A stretch of 64,000 bases of DNA from Allofournierella sp. (lineage in GTDB: Bacteria; Bacillota; Clostridia; Oscillospirales; Ruminococcaceae), in assembly GCA_020025635.1 (NCBI GenBank), contig JAHHRU010000005.1, positions 1 to 64,000 on the forward strand, in the 5' to 3' direction. A program made the position numbers and the translations under genes. Positions 10,029 to 18,807 of the stretch are shown here, piece after piece. Each line of letters opens with the position of its first letter. Position 1 is the first letter of the stretch. The notes beneath the pieces are model-generated. The model was given only the letters and a program-made list of their open reading frames with translations. It did no database searches and was not told the origin of the DNA.

Positions 10029-10994
10029 TCACAGGGCAACCGGCTTCAAATTCCGGTCCGGGACCCTTTCACAGTAGCTCTTTGGCAGAAGCACCCGCAC
10101 AGCGCCGGGTTTGATCTTCGCATCGAGCCGCATCCGGGGCGCACACTCACCATCCTGGGTCACCACAATGGGCCGGCCGTCCAGCACTTCAATGGAAATA
10201 TTTTTCGCTCTGCGGAAGGTCATCACATCCGCCAGCTTGGAAATGACCTTTCCGCTTTGCAGGTGTTCTCCCTTTTTATATGTATTGACCACGCCTGCAA
10301 TGCGCAGACGGCTGATTTTCTTGACCATTACAAGATCCATCAGGCCATCCTGCATATCCGCCTCGGGGGAGGCCTTGAAGCCGCCGCCGTAGGTCCTTCC
10401 GTTGCACAAAGCCATCATCAGGAACTCATCCTCAAATTTTTCACCATCGGCCACCACCCGCAGCTTGTGGCCCAAATGGCTGCACAGGCTGGTGAGGATG
10501 GACAGCTTATATGCCATTTCCCCGCCCATGCCGGGAATGCGGCGGAATTTCGGGATGCCGTAGGCAACCTGCGCATCCAGGCCGGCCGAACAGATGGCCG
10601 AGGCAATTCCATACTGTGTATGGATCACATCGATCAAACGGCTTTCGCCCTGCATCAGGTCTGCAATATCCAGAAAAGCCTCCTTGGGCTCAAAATTGCG
10701 CACAAAATCGTTTCCGCTGCCGCAGGGCACACAGGCCGTTGCTGCGTTGTCATAGCCCATGGCCCCCTGCATCACCTCATTCAAAGTGCCGTCTCCGCCG
10801 CAGGCATACAGCTGTACCGGCTCACCGGTTTTCGCAAAGCCCCGGGCCAGTTCCGTGGCATGGCCCGGATATTTTGTAAGATGTATTTGATAATCTGCCT
10901 TCAGCTTTTCTGCGGCAGCGCGGATTTTTGGTTCCAGGACCGACTGCGCATTTGCCGCGCCGGAAACCGGATTGATAATAAAAATATGTTTCAT
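10029..10994 (-). CDS. Diacylglycerol kinase / YegS-family lipid kinase
   Basis: 321 residues. The catalytic domain (DAGKc) is marked by the nucleotide loop GGDGTLNEV and PCGSGNDF, followed by the C-terminal lipid-kinase lobe. Members phosphorylate diacylglycerol or related lipids with ATP at the membrane face and recycle lipids from lipoteichoic acid or phospholipid turnover; the actual substrate cannot be told from sequence. The frame extends 27 codons further, but the ATG at 10994 has GGGGAGGG upstream and gives the usual N-terminus (KHIFIINPVSG). Divergent from the DUF421 gene. Confidence 0.9.
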   Translation of the reverse strand: MKHIFIINPVSGAANAQSVLEPKIRAAAEKLKADYQIHLTKYPGHATELARGFAKTGEPVQLYACGGDGTLNEVMQGAMGYDNAATACVPCGSGNDFVRNFEPKEAFLDIADLMQGESRLIDVIHTQYGIASAICSAGLDAQVAYGIPKFRRIPGMGGEMAYKLSILTSLCSHLGHKLRVVADGEKFEDEFLMMALCNGRTYGGGFKASPEADMQDGLMDLVMVKKISRLRIAGVVNTYKKGEHLQSGKVISKLADVMTFRRAKNISIEVLDGRPIVVTQDGECAPRMRLDAKIKPGAVRVLLPKSYCERVPDRNLKPVAL

Positions 10995-11129
10995 GAATTG
11001 CCCTCCCCTGTCCAAAACACCTCTGTTTCGAACTTCTTTATTGTATCTCATTCGTCGCTGCCGTGCAACAGGCATATTCCGGGCCCGTTTTGTCCATGCT
11101 AAAGGAAACCTGCACAGGGAGGATTTTGA

Positions 11130-11840
11130 ATGAATGTTTTGACCGATGTTTTAAAAATCTGTGTCACCAGTCTTGTGTCCATTGCTTTGCTTTTGCTTTT
11201 TTGCCGGCTGGGCGGCCAGAAGCAGATCAGCCAGATGAGCATGTTCGACTACATCAACAGCATTACAGTCGGTTCCATTGCCGCAGAGCTTGCAACCGAT
11301 CTTGAGGCCTGGTGGCAGCCGCTTACCGCCACCATCATTTATGGGGTAGCCGCCATTGTGATCAGTCTCGCCGGCTGCAAATCGCTGCGGATGCGCCGCT
11401 TTTTTGAGGGAGAGCCCATGCTGCTGTATCAGGATGGCAAACTTTTCCGAAAAAATCTGCTGCATGCCCGACTCAATCTGAATGAATTTCTGGAACGCTG
11501 CCGCATGGCCGGTTATTTTGATTTGGAGCAGCTGGAAGCCGCCGTTCTGGAAACCAGCGGCCAAATCAGTTTCCTTCCCCGGGCCGATCACCGGCCGGCC
11601 ACCCCCCACGATCTTTCCCTCACTCCGCAGCCGGAAAGCCTTTCGGTCAATCTGATTTTGGACGGCAAGGTCCTGGATGGGAACCTGCATCGCTGCGGCA
11701 AAGACCGCAAATGGCTGGAACAGCAGCTTCACCGACAGAACGCCGGCCAGATCCATGACGTTTTTCTTGCCTGCCTGAACCATGAAGGAAAACTGAGTAT
11801 TTTCCAAATGGAGGACACCCCCGGCAGCAATTTTTCCTAA
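11130..11840 (+). CDS. DUF421 / YetF-family membrane protein
   Basis: 236 residues. Three hydrophobic segments fill the first ~85 residues (including VSIALLLLFCRLGGQKQISQ), followed by the soluble DUF421 domain, as in Bacillus YetF and YrbG. A strong GGGAGGA site precedes the ATG. YetF-type proteins are membrane proteins whose relatives (YetF, YdfS) support germinant receptor function in Bacillus; the role here is unknown. Single gene with its own terminator. Confidence 0.85.
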   Translation: MNVLTDVLKICVTSLVSIALLLLFCRLGGQKQISQMSMFDYINSITVGSIAAELATDLEAWWQPLTATIIYGVAAIVISLAGCKSLRMRRFFEGEPMLLYQDGKLFRKNLLHARLNLNEFLERCRMAGYFDLEQLEAAVLETSGQISFLPRADHRPATPHDLSLTPQPESLSVNLILDGKVLDGNLHRCGKDRKWLEQQLHRQNAGQIHDVFLACLNHEGKLSIFQMEDTPGSNFS

Positions 11841-11846
11841 ACAGAG

Positions 11847-11884
11847 AAACGCCTCCGAAGGAAACAGATCCTTCGGAGGCGTTT
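11847..11884. terminator. Bidirectional terminator between DUF421 and rubrerythrin genes
   Basis: 16-bp stem starting AAACGCCTCCGAAGG with a short loop, T-rich on the plus side (GATCATTTTTT). Serves the convergent DUF421 and rubrerythrin genes. Confidence 0.9.
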
Positions 11885-11911
11885 GATCATTTTTTAGCTT
11901 AAACCTGTTTC

Positions 11912-12451
11912 TTACTTGAAGTAACGGTTCAGCAGGCCCTGCATGCCCTTGCCGTGACGAGCCTCGTCCTTAGCCATCTCGTGAACGGTGTCGTGGATTG
12001 CATCCAGGCCCAGCTCCTTAGCCATCTTGGCCAGGTCCATCTTACCGCTGCAAGCGCCGCACTCAGCGTCAACACGCATCTGCAGGTTCTTCTTGGTGCT
12101 GTCGGTCAGCACTTCGCCCAGCAGCTCAGCAAACTTTGCAGCATGCTCAGCCTCTTCGAAAGCGTAGCGCTTCCAAGCCTCAGCGATCTCGGGGTAACCC
12201 TCACGGTCAGCCACACGGCTCATTGCCAGGTACATGCCAACCTCAGAGCACTCGCCGTTGAAGTTCTGACGCAGACCCTCAACCAGCTCCTCGGGAACGC
12301 CTTCCTTAGCGATGCCCACAACGTGCTCGGTAACGTAGGTGTTCTCTTTCATCTCAGCGAACTTATCCTTGGGAGCCTTGCAGATGGGGCAGAACTCGGG
12401 AGCAGCGCCCTCAGCGATGTAACCACAAACGGTGCAAACAAACTTAGACAT
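11912..12451 (-). CDS. rbr: Reverse rubrerythrin (rubredoxin domain first)
   Basis: 179 residues. Residues ~1-35 are a rubredoxin-like Fe(Cys)4 domain (FVCTVCGY...FCPICKAP), followed by the four-helix ferritin-like diiron domain (NGECSEVGMYL, EEAEHAAKF, ECGACSGK, DEARHGKGM). In classical rubrerythrin the rubredoxin domain is last; this reversed order is that of clostridial reverse rubrerythrins, peroxidases that reduce hydrogen peroxide and oxygen with NADH-derived electrons. The ATG at 12451 follows AGGAGG; an upstream in-frame start adds 19 implausible residues. Cytosolic oxidative stress defence. Confidence 0.93.
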   Translation of the reverse strand: MSKFVCTVCGYIAEGAAPEFCPICKAPKDKFAEMKENTYVTEHVVGIAKEGVPEELVEGLRQNFNGECSEVGMYLAMSRVADREGYPEIAEAWKRYAFEEAEHAAKFAELLGEVLTDSTKKNLQMRVDAECGACSGKMDLAKMAKELGLDAIHDTVHEMAKDEARHGKGMQGLLNRYFK

Positions 12452-12541
12452 AATAAAAGTCCTCCTGTAAATTTTATTTCTTTCATTTCTCACATTATCA
12501 GGAACCATTCCTTAATAGGAATTGTTCTCTGTTACACTCAT

Positions 12542-12570
12542 AATATACCATAACGACTAGGGTTCGTCAA
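12542..12570 (-). promoter_or_regulatory. Rubrerythrin promoter
   Basis: Minus strand TTGACG, 17 bases, TATATT. The -35 box lies inside the 3' end of the Gx transporter gene. About 25 nt downstream the leader can form a small hairpin (ATTCC/GGAAT, near 12507-12522). Confidence 0.75.
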
Positions 12571-13132
12571 CACCTTTTCGAGATTTTTTTGAGATTTTTT
12601 CAGGTTTTTTCGAAGAAAAGCCCATGCGCTCCATCGCCGGCAAAAGAGCATTCAGGCTGGCACTGGTAACAAGGCCCATTCCAAGGCCGCTCAAAATCAG
12701 CACCGGGGCGGTGGCCAGGGCAAGCCCGTTCTGCATGATCAGGCTTACAGCAGCCAGCTGGCCGATATTGTGGCTCAGTGCCCCGCAGACCGACAATATA
12801 AAATATGTGGGGCGCTTTGGCAGTTTGTACAGCAGCCACATGACCAAAAGCGAAAGCAGGCCGCCGGAAAGAGAAAGAGCTCCTGCCACAGCCCCACGGG
12901 TGAGCAGCACAAAAAAGGCTTTGAGCACGGCAATGCTCAGCGCCCAGGATGCGCTCATAAAGAACAAAGCATACATTATAACAATGTTCGCAAGGCCGAT
13001 CTTCACGCCGGGCATCAGGCCCAGCATGGGGGCAATGGCTGATTCAAGAAAAGAGAGCGCCATGGCCAGCGCAAAAAGCAGGCCCGACAGCGCCACATGT
13101 TTTGCGTTATAGCGTTTCACGGGTTGTATCAC
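12557..13132 (-). CDS. Gx transporter family membrane protein (Hpre_diP_synt_I)
   Basis: 191 residues with about five membrane segments, in the family labelled both 'Gx transporter' and 'heptaprenyl diphosphate synthase component I'. It looks like a small ECF-type or electron-transfer-linked membrane protein rather than a prenyl synthase. The GTG at 13132 has AGGAT too close; a GTG at 13120 is an alternative start. The divergent neighbour is an FMN-binding lipoprotein, a pairing common in clostridia that suggests a joint redox or flavin role (inference). Confidence 0.8.
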   Translation of the reverse strand: MIQPVKRYNAKHVALSGLLFALAMALSFLESAIAPMLGLMPGVKIGLANIVIMYALFFMSASWALSIAVLKAFFVLLTRGAVAGALSLSGGLLSLLVMWLLYKLPKRPTYFILSVCGALSHNIGQLAAVSLIMQNGLALATAPVLILSGLGMGLVTSASLNALLPAMERMGFSSKKPEKISKKSRKGVDEP

Positions 13133-13205
13133 ATCCTAAATCTTAATGGTTTCCTCACTTCTATCTTAAGGCCCGCTTTGGTTCTTTGTCAAGGAAAGGT
13201 TTGGA

Positions 13206-13234
13206 TTGACCTTGCCCCGCTTGCCTATTATAAT
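13206..13234 (+). promoter_or_regulatory. Promoter of the FMN-binding lipoprotein gene
   Basis: TTGACC and TATAAT separated by 17 bases, close to full consensus, 30 nt before the gene's start region. Confidence 0.85.
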
Positions 13235-13264
13235 AAGGAAGGACCTATAAAGCCCAAGGAGGGG

Positions 13265-13735
13265 ATGACTTTGAAACAGATCGGCAGGCTTGCGGCCGTT
13301 TTGCTGCTGGGGGCAGCCTTAAGCGGCTGCGGCTTCAAGGACGGCACCTATACGGCAGAGACCGCCGGGCCCGACAGTATGGGATATCAGACATATCTCA
13401 CCGTGACCGTGACCGAAGGCGTCATCATCGACGCCAAATTCGATGCGCAGGACAAAGACGGCTTTTCGAAAGCCCAGAACGCGGAATACTGTGAACTGAT
13501 GCGGCCCATCAGCGGCACCACCCCGCAGGAGGTTTCTGCCCATTACCAGGAGCTTTTGCTGGGCGCCAAACGCTATGATCAGGTAAAACCGGATGCGATC
13601 GGCGGAGCGACCGTTTCCAGCGGGGATTTTGCCCGTTTGTGGGCGGCTTTGAAAAAGCCGCTCAAAGACGGAGCACCCAATTTGGTGACCCTTGAGCCCA
13701 GCCCGGAATACACCCCTTCTGCCCCCAGTGAATAA
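13265..13735 (+). CDS. FMN-binding domain lipoprotein
   Basis: 156 residues. A lipoprotein signal (KQIGRLAAVLLLGAALSGC, lipobox LSGC) is followed by a single FMN-binding domain (DGTYTAE, MGYQTYLTVTVTEG, DAIGGATVSSG). The GGATVSS segment is where RnfG/NqrC-type proteins attach FMN covalently through Thr. It should sit outside the membrane and pass electrons, perhaps with the divergently encoded Gx transporter. AAGGAGG lies only 2 nt before the ATG at 13265; the in-frame TTG at 13271 has ideal spacing and may be the real start. Confidence 0.85.
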   Translation: MTLKQIGRLAAVLLLGAALSGCGFKDGTYTAETAGPDSMGYQTYLTVTVTEGVIIDAKFDAQDKDGFSKAQNAEYCELMRPISGTTPQEVSAHYQELLLGAKRYDQVKPDAIGGATVSSGDFARLWAALKKPLKDGAPNLVTLEPSPEYTPSAPSE

Positions 13736-13769
13736 ACTTTAAAATTTGGTAAACACTTATTTTAAACAC

Positions 13770-13798
13770 TTGCATTCGATACCGGAATAGGATAAAAT
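13770..13798 (+). promoter_or_regulatory. Promoter of the DUF4358 lipoprotein gene
   Basis: TTGCAT and TAAAAT separated by 17 bases, 38 nt before the start codon, after the end of the preceding gene. Confidence 0.65.
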
Positions 13799-13835
13799 TT
13801 AGTCAATATCAATCCACACAAAGGAGAGCAAACAA

Positions 13836-14333
13836 ATGAAAAAGGTTTTTTCGCTGATTCTGGCCCTGTCTCTGGCTGCTTTGGCTTTTGTCGGCTGCGG
13901 CGGCGAAGCAAAGGATGTTTCGGGAGACACCAAGGCATATAACCTGAGCGACATCGTAACCGCTGTTGAGCAGGCAAACCCCGTTTCCAATGCCCGTGAT
14001 GTTGATGACAACTTCATCTCTCTGGACATGATGATCACCGCTGAAAACATTGCTGAGTATGCCGGCAAGGTCAGCAACGACCAGGGCAACAGCGCTTTGA
14101 TCGTTGCCATCAAGGCTGCCGAGGGCAAAGCCGCCGAGGTAAAGACCGAGCTGGAAGCCTACAAGGCAAGCATTTCCACCGGCGGCCTGTATGCCGAGTT
14201 TGCCGATATGGAAACCATGGCAAAGGATGCCCGCATCGTTGCCAAGGGCGACTACCTGGTAATGGTCGTGGCCAATACGCAGGGTGCCGACTACGGCGAG
14301 ATCGATAAAGCGCTGGATGAAGCTTTGAAATAA
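13836..14333 (+). CDS. DUF4358 domain lipoprotein
   Basis: 165 residues. Signal peptide with lipobox (MKKVFSLILALSLAALAFVGC), then a mature domain resembling DUF4358, with an Ala/Glu-rich helical centre (AAEGKAAEVKTELEAYK) and a C-terminal strand region (GDYLVMVVAN). AAAGGAG precedes the ATG. Known: DUF4358 proteins are frequently encoded beside MBOAT acyltransferase and DHHW genes, exactly as here. Likely an extracytoplasmic accessory of that system; biochemical role unknown. Confidence 0.8.
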   Translation: MKKVFSLILALSLAALAFVGCGGEAKDVSGDTKAYNLSDIVTAVEQANPVSNARDVDDNFISLDMMITAENIAEYAGKVSNDQGNSALIVAIKAAEGKAAEVKTELEAYKASISTGGLYAEFADMETMAKDARIVAKGDYLVMVVANTQGADYGEIDKALDEALK

Positions 14334-14346
14334 TCTGTGTTTCAGG

Positions 14347-14377
14347 GGCCGGTACCTTTGCGGTACCGGCCTTTTTT
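14347..14377 (+). terminator. Terminator between DUF4358 and MBOAT genes
   Basis: Perfect stem GGCCGGTACC / GGTACCGGCC with a 5-nt loop and six T's. It lies just before the ribosome site of the MBOAT gene, so it may set the ratio of lipoprotein to acyltransferase by partial read-through. Confidence 0.88.
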
Positions 14378-14395
14378 GTGAAGGAGTGAATTCAT

Positions 14396-15820
14396 TTGAT
14401 TTTCAGCACCATTCTGTTCCTGTTCCGTTTTCTGCCCATCACCCTTGCGCTTTATTATCTGGCTCCGGCGCGGTTCAAGAACCTGGCGCTGTTCGTTTGC
14501 AGCCTGGTTTTTTATTCCTGGGGTGAGGTCAAGTTCTTCCCGGTGATGGTCCTGTTGATCTTCATCAACTATTTTTCCGGCCTTGCCATTGAACGCTTTG
14601 ACCACAGCACGGCCCTGCGCCGCTTTTTCCTTGTTTTCTCCATTGTGGGCAGCCTTTCCATGCTGGTGTTCTTCAAGTATTCCAACTTTATCATTGAAAC
14701 CATCAACGGCCTGTTCGGGCTTTCCATCGGTTTCATCGAAGCGGCTTCCATCCTGCCGCTGGGCATCAGCTTCTACACCTTCCAGACCATGAGCTATTCC
14801 ATCGACGTATACCGCCGGGATGTGAAAGCCGAGCACAACATCATCGACTTCGGCGCTTATGTGGTCATGTTCCCTCAGCTGATCGCCGGCCCCATTGTGA
14901 AATACCGGGACGTTGCCGCTCAGCTGCATGTTTATAAGGACCGCTACAATTTAAAGCAGATCGAGGACGGCATCTGCCTGTTCATCATCGGTCTTGCCAA
15001 AAAGGTGCTGATTGCAGACACTGTGAGCCATCTTTGGTATGACATCATCGGTTACTACAACGGCGGTCAGCTGCAAACAGCCGGTGTGGGCCTTGCAAAT
15101 GCCAGCACCCCGCTTGTATGGCTGGGCCTTCTCGCCTATTCCCTTCAGCTTTATTTCGACTTTTCCGGCTACTCGCTCATGGGCATCGGTATGGGCAAGA
15201 TGATGGGCTTCGACTTCCCCATGAACTTCAACTTCCCTTACATTTCCCGCAGCATCACCGATTTCTGGCGCCGCTGGCACATGACCCTTTCCAGCTGGTT
15301 CAAGGAATACGTTTACATCCCTCTGGGCGGCAACCGCAAGGGCCTTGGGCGCCAGATCTTCAACATGTTCGTGGTGTGGACCCTCACCGGAATCTGGCAC
15401 GGTGCAGCCTGGAACTTTGTGCTTTGGGGCATCTATTACTTTGTGCTGCTTACCATTGAAAAGATCTTCCTTTTGGACAAGCTGAAAAAAGGCAGAGTCT
15501 GGCCCCACATTTACGCACTCTTCCTTGTGGCGGTGGGCTGGGCGCTGTTCGTGGGCGGCGAGCCCGGTGTGGGCCTTTCCACCCTGTTCCAGAAGCTTTT
15601 CATCCCCTCCGGCGGTGTTGGGGTCGGATACTTTTTGCGCAACTACGGCGTGATTTTGCTGGTTGCCATTCTGTGCAGCACCCCCCTGCCCCTCAAGCTT
15701 TACAACAAGATCAAAGACAATTCCGTGATGAAGGTGACCCTGATGGCCCTTTTGCTGGTGCTCTGCATTGCTTATATCGTGGCCTCCACCAACAGTCCCT
15801 TCCTCTATTTCCGATTCTAA
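14396..15820 (+). CDS. MBOAT-family O-acyltransferase (AlgI/DltB-like)
   Basis: 474 residues, a polytopic membrane protein of the usual AlgI length. Family signatures: YLIAGPIVKY-like PQLIAGPIVKYRD, FDFSGYSLMGIG, ITDFWRRWHMTLSSWFKEY, and the segment GIWHGAAWNF holding the MBOAT histidine. These enzymes move acetyl groups across the membrane for attachment to a surface polymer. The start is TTG with AAGGAG nine bases upstream. The DHHW gene follows after 15 nt; the pair is equivalent to AlgI/AlgJ or PatA/PatB. The polymer is not identifiable. Confidence 0.92.
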   Translation: MIFSTILFLFRFLPITLALYYLAPARFKNLALFVCSLVFYSWGEVKFFPVMVLLIFINYFSGLAIERFDHSTALRRFFLVFSIVGSLSMLVFFKYSNFIIETINGLFGLSIGFIEAASILPLGISFYTFQTMSYSIDVYRRDVKAEHNIIDFGAYVVMFPQLIAGPIVKYRDVAAQLHVYKDRYNLKQIEDGICLFIIGLAKKVLIADTVSHLWYDIIGYYNGGQLQTAGVGLANASTPLVWLGLLAYSLQLYFDFSGYSLMGIGMGKMMGFDFPMNFNFPYISRSITDFWRRWHMTLSSWFKEYVYIPLGGNRKGLGRQIFNMFVVWTLTGIWHGAAWNFVLWGIYYFVLLTIEKIFLLDKLKKGRVWPHIYALFLVAVGWALFVGGEPGVGLSTLFQKLFIPSGGVGVGYFLRNYGVILLVAILCSTPLPLKLYNKIKDNSVMKVTLMALLLVLCIAYIVASTNSPFLYFRF

Positions 15821-15835
15821 GGAGGTGCTTGACGA

Positions 15836-17026
15836 ATGAAACAGAATCTGCATGATAAAATGGCAAAGCTTCGCAAGTACCCGGTTTTGCTTTTCTTCTT
15901 TATTTTTCTTTTTGCGTTCCTGCTTTTGGATGTCGTGTGGCCCAAGCGGGCGGAATCCCAGCTGGAACGGCGGCAGCTTGCACAGCGGCCAAATTTCAGC
16001 TGGAGCAAGCTGCTTTCCAACGAGTGGACCGCCGACTACGACAAATACACCAAAGACCAGGTGGTGGGGCGTGACGGCTGGCTCAAGCTGCAAAGCCGCA
16101 GCGAACGGCTGCTGTTTGCAAAAGAGGAGATCGGCGGCGCCCTGATCGGTGATGACGGCCAGCTGTTCACCAAATTTTTTGCGCTCAAACCCATGGAAGA
16201 GCGCCAGCTGAAAACCAACCTGAAGATCCTGGGCAGCTTCATGGAACGGCATGAGGGGGATATTTCGCTGATGCTGGTGCCCTCGGCCAGCTTGATCGAA
16301 GAAGACCGCCTGCCCTTCCACGCCCCCATTCTGGATGAAAACGCCTACCTGGACCAGGTTTTCTCCACCCTGGGCGAAGAAAACTGCATCGATCTGCGGC
16401 CGCTGTTTGCCGAAAACAAAGACCGGTATCAGCTCTATTACAACACCGACCACCACTGGACCACCGAGGGCGGCGCTTATCTTGCCTATCAGGAGTTCTG
16501 CCGCCAAAACGGGATGGAACCGGTTTCCTACACCCAGGACGATTTCACCGCTGTTCCCGGTTTTTACGGCACCACCTATTCCAAGTGTGTGCTTTGGAAC
16601 GAAGAGCCGGACACCCTAAGGTATCTGGATCTTCCCAACCGGATGACGGTTTGGGAAACCAGCGGCACCGGTGAGCTTACCCCCAGCAGCTCCTTCGGCA
16701 CCGCCGAAGACCCCACGGTTGGGATGTATGATCTCTCCAAGCAGACCGATGCGGACAAATACGCCATGTTCCTTTACGGCAACAACGGCTATTCTACCAT
16801 TGAGGGCACCGGAGAGGGCAGTTTGCTGATCATCAAGGACAGTTACGCAAACTCCATGATCCCCTTCCTTACAAAGCACTACGCCAAAATCGGTGTGATC
16901 GACCCCCGGGGCTACAAGCTGCCCATTGACGATCTGATGGAAAAAGAAGGCTATGAAAAGGTTCTGCTGCTCTTCAATTTCCAAAGCTTCGTCGGCAACA
17001 ATTCGCTTGCATTCCTGCACGGCTGA
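15836..17026 (+). CDS. DHHW-family (AlgJ-like) surface O-acetylation protein
   Basis: 396 residues. One N-terminal membrane anchor (YPVLLFFFIFLFAFLLLD) followed by a large extracytoplasmic SGNH-like domain. The name motif is present as YNTDHHWTTEGGAY, and a late GDS-equivalent IIKDSYANSM supplies the likely nucleophile serine. Together with the MBOAT partner it probably transfers acetyl groups to a cell-surface glycan. GGAGG lies before the ATG. Confidence 0.88.
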   Translation: MKQNLHDKMAKLRKYPVLLFFFIFLFAFLLLDVVWPKRAESQLERRQLAQRPNFSWSKLLSNEWTADYDKYTKDQVVGRDGWLKLQSRSERLLFAKEEIGGALIGDDGQLFTKFFALKPMEERQLKTNLKILGSFMERHEGDISLMLVPSASLIEEDRLPFHAPILDENAYLDQVFSTLGEENCIDLRPLFAENKDRYQLYYNTDHHWTTEGGAYLAYQEFCRQNGMEPVSYTQDDFTAVPGFYGTTYSKCVLWNEEPDTLRYLDLPNRMTVWETSGTGELTPSSSFGTAEDPTVGMYDLSKQTDADKYAMFLYGNNGYSTIEGTGEGSLLIIKDSYANSMIPFLTKHYAKIGVIDPRGYKLPIDDLMEKEGYEKVLLLFNFQSFVGNNSLAFLHG

Positions 17027-17036
17027 TAAAAACCAA

Positions 17037-17078
17037 AGCGCCCGCAAGGCCATTCCTGTAAATGGCTTTGCGGGCGCT
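17037..17078. terminator. Bidirectional terminator between DHHW and DUF2812 genes
   Basis: 18-bp stem (AGCGCCCGCAAGGCCATT and near complement, one mismatch) with a 6-nt loop and GTTTTTT on the plus side. Confidence 0.9.
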
Positions 17079-17095
17079 GTTTTTTGCCTTCGGAT

Positions 17096-18472
17096 TTATC
17101 TTTTCAGATTTTTCATCAGGGTTTCCCCGATCTTTCCCATCTGTGCTTCGTTTGGCACAAAGTCCAGATCCAGTTCCACCAGAAAGCCGTCATAACACAA
17201 AAGATAATCGCATGCAGGGCCGTCTTCATACATGCGGGCATAGGCTTCGTTTGCCTTCCAGGGGGCCGGGTCTGCCGGATCATAATAATCGATCCAGGGG
17301 TTTTCCTCGGTTGCTTCCCGGTTCTGGTATCTTTTCAGCTGACCCTTTTTGCACTGCTCCAGCACCCAGGCGCTGCGGGTTTTTATGATTCGGTAATCCA
17401 GGCTGGGCAGGTCCTTTTCCATATCCAGCGGCCGCTGGGTGCAATCGATGCGCCGGGCCGCCAGTGTTTCGCTCCCGTCCTTTCGGGTGCTCCATTCCGT
17501 CTGGGGAACTTCTGTAAAATCTTCCAGCCGCAGCGGGAGCTCATCTGCGTATACTTCCATCTCCCAGCCGTCCTGCTCAATGGTCCCCACGGGCTTTGTG
17601 CTGTCAGGCAGCACCCCGCTGATGATCACCACACACATCAGGATCATTGTTCCGATTGCCGCCGCCAGCGTAAGGGCCAGTGTCAGATGCCGGTTTTGGG
17701 CCTCAGAAGCACCTCTCTTTTTCATCCAGCGGGTGGCCATGTGCTGAACCAGCATGGTGATTCCCACCACACCCAGCGCCAGCAGGAAGACCCAGCTCAT
17801 TCGCCAGCTGCCCAAAATAAGGACCGCTGCGGTAACTGCATAGATGGCCCGGCTGTACAGTTTGCCGGTGTGCATTTCATAAAACTCGCCGTTCTCTGCC
17901 ATTTGAAGGGCCTTTTTCCGCCAGTAAAGATACCGAATGAGCTCTGTGAGCGAAAGCAGAAGCAGCTCCGTTCCAATCAGCAGATTGATCACATAGCTGG
18001 GCGAAGCCACCGCAAACGATGGACTGCCGAAAAACTGCCACTGGGAAAACCCAAACATATACGCCCCCAGCACAAGGTTGCCCAAATGGGCAGGCAGGAC
18101 ATTCTTTTTCACCGCCCGCTGAATGTTTTCCACCTGTGTGACCGGGTCGGTTTCAATGGGGACCGGGTCTTGCTGCTCGTTGTAAAAGATCTGCACCTGG
18201 CCCATGCGTGCTGCCAGCTTCCAGCCGTCCTGCTCGCAGAACTCCTGCAGCCGGCACTCGGCTTCGGTGGGTTCGGCTTCATAAACGGAACCGTTTGGCA
18301 GAAACACGATTTCGAAATGCAGCTTTTGGGGCTGGATGGGTCTATATTTCCACACAACCGCCCCCAGCTTTTCGATCATCCAGCCCTTCTGTGCCATTTT
18401 TTCCAGTTTTTTCCGGGTCGCGCTTCGGTCGTACATTGATAAATTTGCCAGACTGTATCGGGCGAGTTTCAT
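17096..18472 (-). CDS. DUF2812 domain membrane protein
   Basis: 458 residues. The N-terminal ~140 residues match the DUF2812 pattern (EKMAQKGWMIEKLGAVVWKY; the second copy begins EFCEQDGWKLAARMGQVQIF). Four or more membrane helices lie in the middle, with an extracytoplasmic C-terminal part. The start overlaps the PadR stop as ATGA. Known: DUF2812 genes are very often the second gene after a PadR regulator and respond to membrane stress or drugs; the function is unknown. Confidence 0.82.
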   Translation of the reverse strand: MKLARYSLANLSMYDRSATRKKLEKMAQKGWMIEKLGAVVWKYRPIQPQKLHFEIVFLPNGSVYEAEPTEAECRLQEFCEQDGWKLAARMGQVQIFYNEQQDPVPIETDPVTQVENIQRAVKKNVLPAHLGNLVLGAYMFGFSQWQFFGSPSFAVASPSYVINLLIGTELLLLSLTELIRYLYWRKKALQMAENGEFYEMHTGKLYSRAIYAVTAAVLILGSWRMSWVFLLALGVVGITMLVQHMATRWMKKRGASEAQNRHLTLALTLAAAIGTMILMCVVIISGVLPDSTKPVGTIEQDGWEMEVYADELPLRLEDFTEVPQTEWSTRKDGSETLAARRIDCTQRPLDMEKDLPSLDYRIIKTRSAWVLEQCKKGQLKRYQNREATEENPWIDYYDPADPAPWKANEAYARMYEDGPACDYLLCYDGFLVELDLDFVPNEAQMGKIGETLMKNLKR

Positions 18473-18792
18473 TCCGCTCCCTCCTTTTTCACAAAGCTTC
18501 GGTAATCTGCCGCCTGGGCAGCAATGCGCTCATATTCTTCATCCAGCCTTGCCCGGCCTTTTGGGGTGATGATATAGCTGCGCCGGCGGCCTTCCACCTT
18601 GGTTTCTTCGATCATGCCTGCATCCAGGAACTGCTCCAGCAGATTGTAAAGGGTGCCGGAGCCCACCGTTACCCTTCCGCCGGTGATTTTCGGCACTTCG
18701 GAAAGGATATCCATTCCATAGCATTCCCTGCAAAGACACAGCAGCACATAAAACATCTGCTCGGTCAGGGTCTTGAATTTTTCCCGCGGCAT
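18469..18792 (-). CDS. PadR-family transcriptional repressor
   Basis: 107 residues, a short class 2 PadR protein: winged helix (MDILSEVPKITGGRVTVGSGTLYNLLEQ) with a short C-terminal dimer helix. Known PadR proteins repress their own operon and release on binding a small molecule. Two CTCGA-N3-TCGAG palindromes lie in its own promoter (18808-18862), strongly suggesting autoregulation. Operon partner: the DUF2812 gene. Confidence 0.92.
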   Translation of the reverse strand: MPREKFKTLTEQMFYVLLCLCRECYGMDILSEVPKITGGRVTVGSGTLYNLLEQFLDAGMIEETKVEGRRRSYIITPKGRARLDEEYERIAAQAADYRSFVKKEGAE

Positions 18793-18807
18793 CTTTCCCC
18801 TCCTATT

